Below, piece by piece: positions 5,463 through 5,721 of a stretch of 5,721 bases of DNA. Numbering within the stretch: position 1 is the first letter of the stretch; each line of letters begins with the position of its first letter. Position numbers and translations under genes: made by a program. The notes below the pieces were generated by a model. The model had not been told where the DNA came from, did no database searches, and was given only the letters and a program-made list of their open reading frames with translations. This stretch comes from Acidimicrobiales bacterium (lineage in GTDB: Bacteria > Actinomycetota > Acidimicrobiia > Acidimicrobiales > JANYDT01): the NCBI GenBank assembly GCA_025358985.1, contig JANYHQ010000317.1, positions 1 to 5,721 of the forward strand. The letters are read 5' to 3'.

Positions 5463-5721
5463 ATGACGAAGCCAACGGTTGACATCGGGAGATTTGGGAT
5501 CTGGACGGGTGTGCTCGACGCCCATCCCAGTGCCGTGGCGCAACAGGCGGCCCGAGTGGTGGAGGAGTTGGGATTTAGCGCGTTGTGGATCCCCGAAGCA
5601 GTGGGCCGTGATCCGTTCGTGGCCGCCACGCTGATGCTGTCAGCCACCACCGATCTGAAGTTGGCCACTGGCATTGCCAACATCTACGCCCGCGACCCCA
5701 TGACCATGGCCTCATGTCAAA
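5463..5721 (+). CDS. F420-dependent LLM-class oxidoreductase, MSMEG_4141-like (partial, 3' end outside window)
   Basis: The first 86 codons of a luciferase-like (LLM) flavin/F420 oxidoreductase are present. The start MTKPTVDIGRFGIWTGVLDA is followed by EELGFSALWIPEAVGRDPF (residues 35-53), LMLSATTDLKLATGIANIYA and RDPMTMAS. The pairing of a G(R/I)xGxWTG opening with ALWIPEAVGR and ATGIAN(I/V)xARDP is what I know from the MSMEG_4141-type subgroup (TIGR03620), whose members are predicted to use coenzyme F420 in a TIM-barrel fold; substrates are unknown. ATG 5463 is the only start possible after the in-frame TGA at 5433-5435. The gene is divergent from the exported-protein gene, with 74 bases between the starts. 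Nothing ties it functionally to the regulator. Confidence 0.87.
   Translation, partial: MTKPTVDIGRFGIWTGVLDAHPSAVAQQAARVVEELGFSALWIPEAVGRDPFVAATLMLSATTDLKLATGIANIYARDPMTMASCQ

Noticed and set aside
4988..5683. Minus-strand 231-residue open frame antisense to the oxidoreductase start
   Set aside because: It is a shadow of the LLM oxidoreductase and the exported-protein gene; both of those have clear family motifs and this one has none.

Overview
The window is GC-rich DNA from what is most likely an actinobacterium. The basis is a SARP-type regulator with a BTAD domain, an F420-dependent luciferase-like oxidoreductase of a kind common in mycobacteria and Acidimicrobiia, strong G/C bias at third codon positions, GTG start use and several starts without a Shine-Dalgarno sequence. 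The class (Acidimicrobiia-like) is inference. No tRNA, rRNA, CRISPR array, insertion sequence or phage gene was seen.

Left half (1-2851, minus strand): one large regulator of the AfsR/large-SARP type. It runs winged helix, BTAD domain, P-loop ATPase and helical TPR-like tail, and continues beyond base 1. Its reading frame is broken twice. An in-frame TGA at 1967-1969 sits where relatives usually have Trp, and a one-base loss at about 1741-1744 lies between Walker A and Walker B. The pieces are an intact 294-residue SARP/BTAD protein (2851-1967), a short Walker A piece (1960 to about 1742) and a roughly 590-codon open frame (1775 to 1) that leaves the window.

Middle (2852-4377): a 92-base divergent intergenic region carries three 7-bp direct repeats with an exact 11-bp period, the layout of known SARP operators. 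It lies immediately before two plus-strand genes for exported proteins of unknown function: a seven-cysteine protein (2944-3956) and a small helical protein (4019-4377). Each has a one-base loss in a short G or C run.

Right part (4384-5721): a minus-strand gene for an exported protein of a widespread but uncharacterised family (5388-4384, intact, with a strong ribosome binding site). It converges with the small helical gene with a 6-base gap. Divergent from it is the start of an F420-dependent oxidoreductase gene (5463 to the window end).

Reading: a SARP regulator probably controls the adjacent exported-protein gene through the triple repeat. The three -1 lesions all lie in G or C runs, on both strands and in three neighbouring genes, which makes uncorrected sequencing error more likely than coordinated gene decay. 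The TGA is a substitution and could be real. If so, it turns a large SARP into a stand-alone small SARP.
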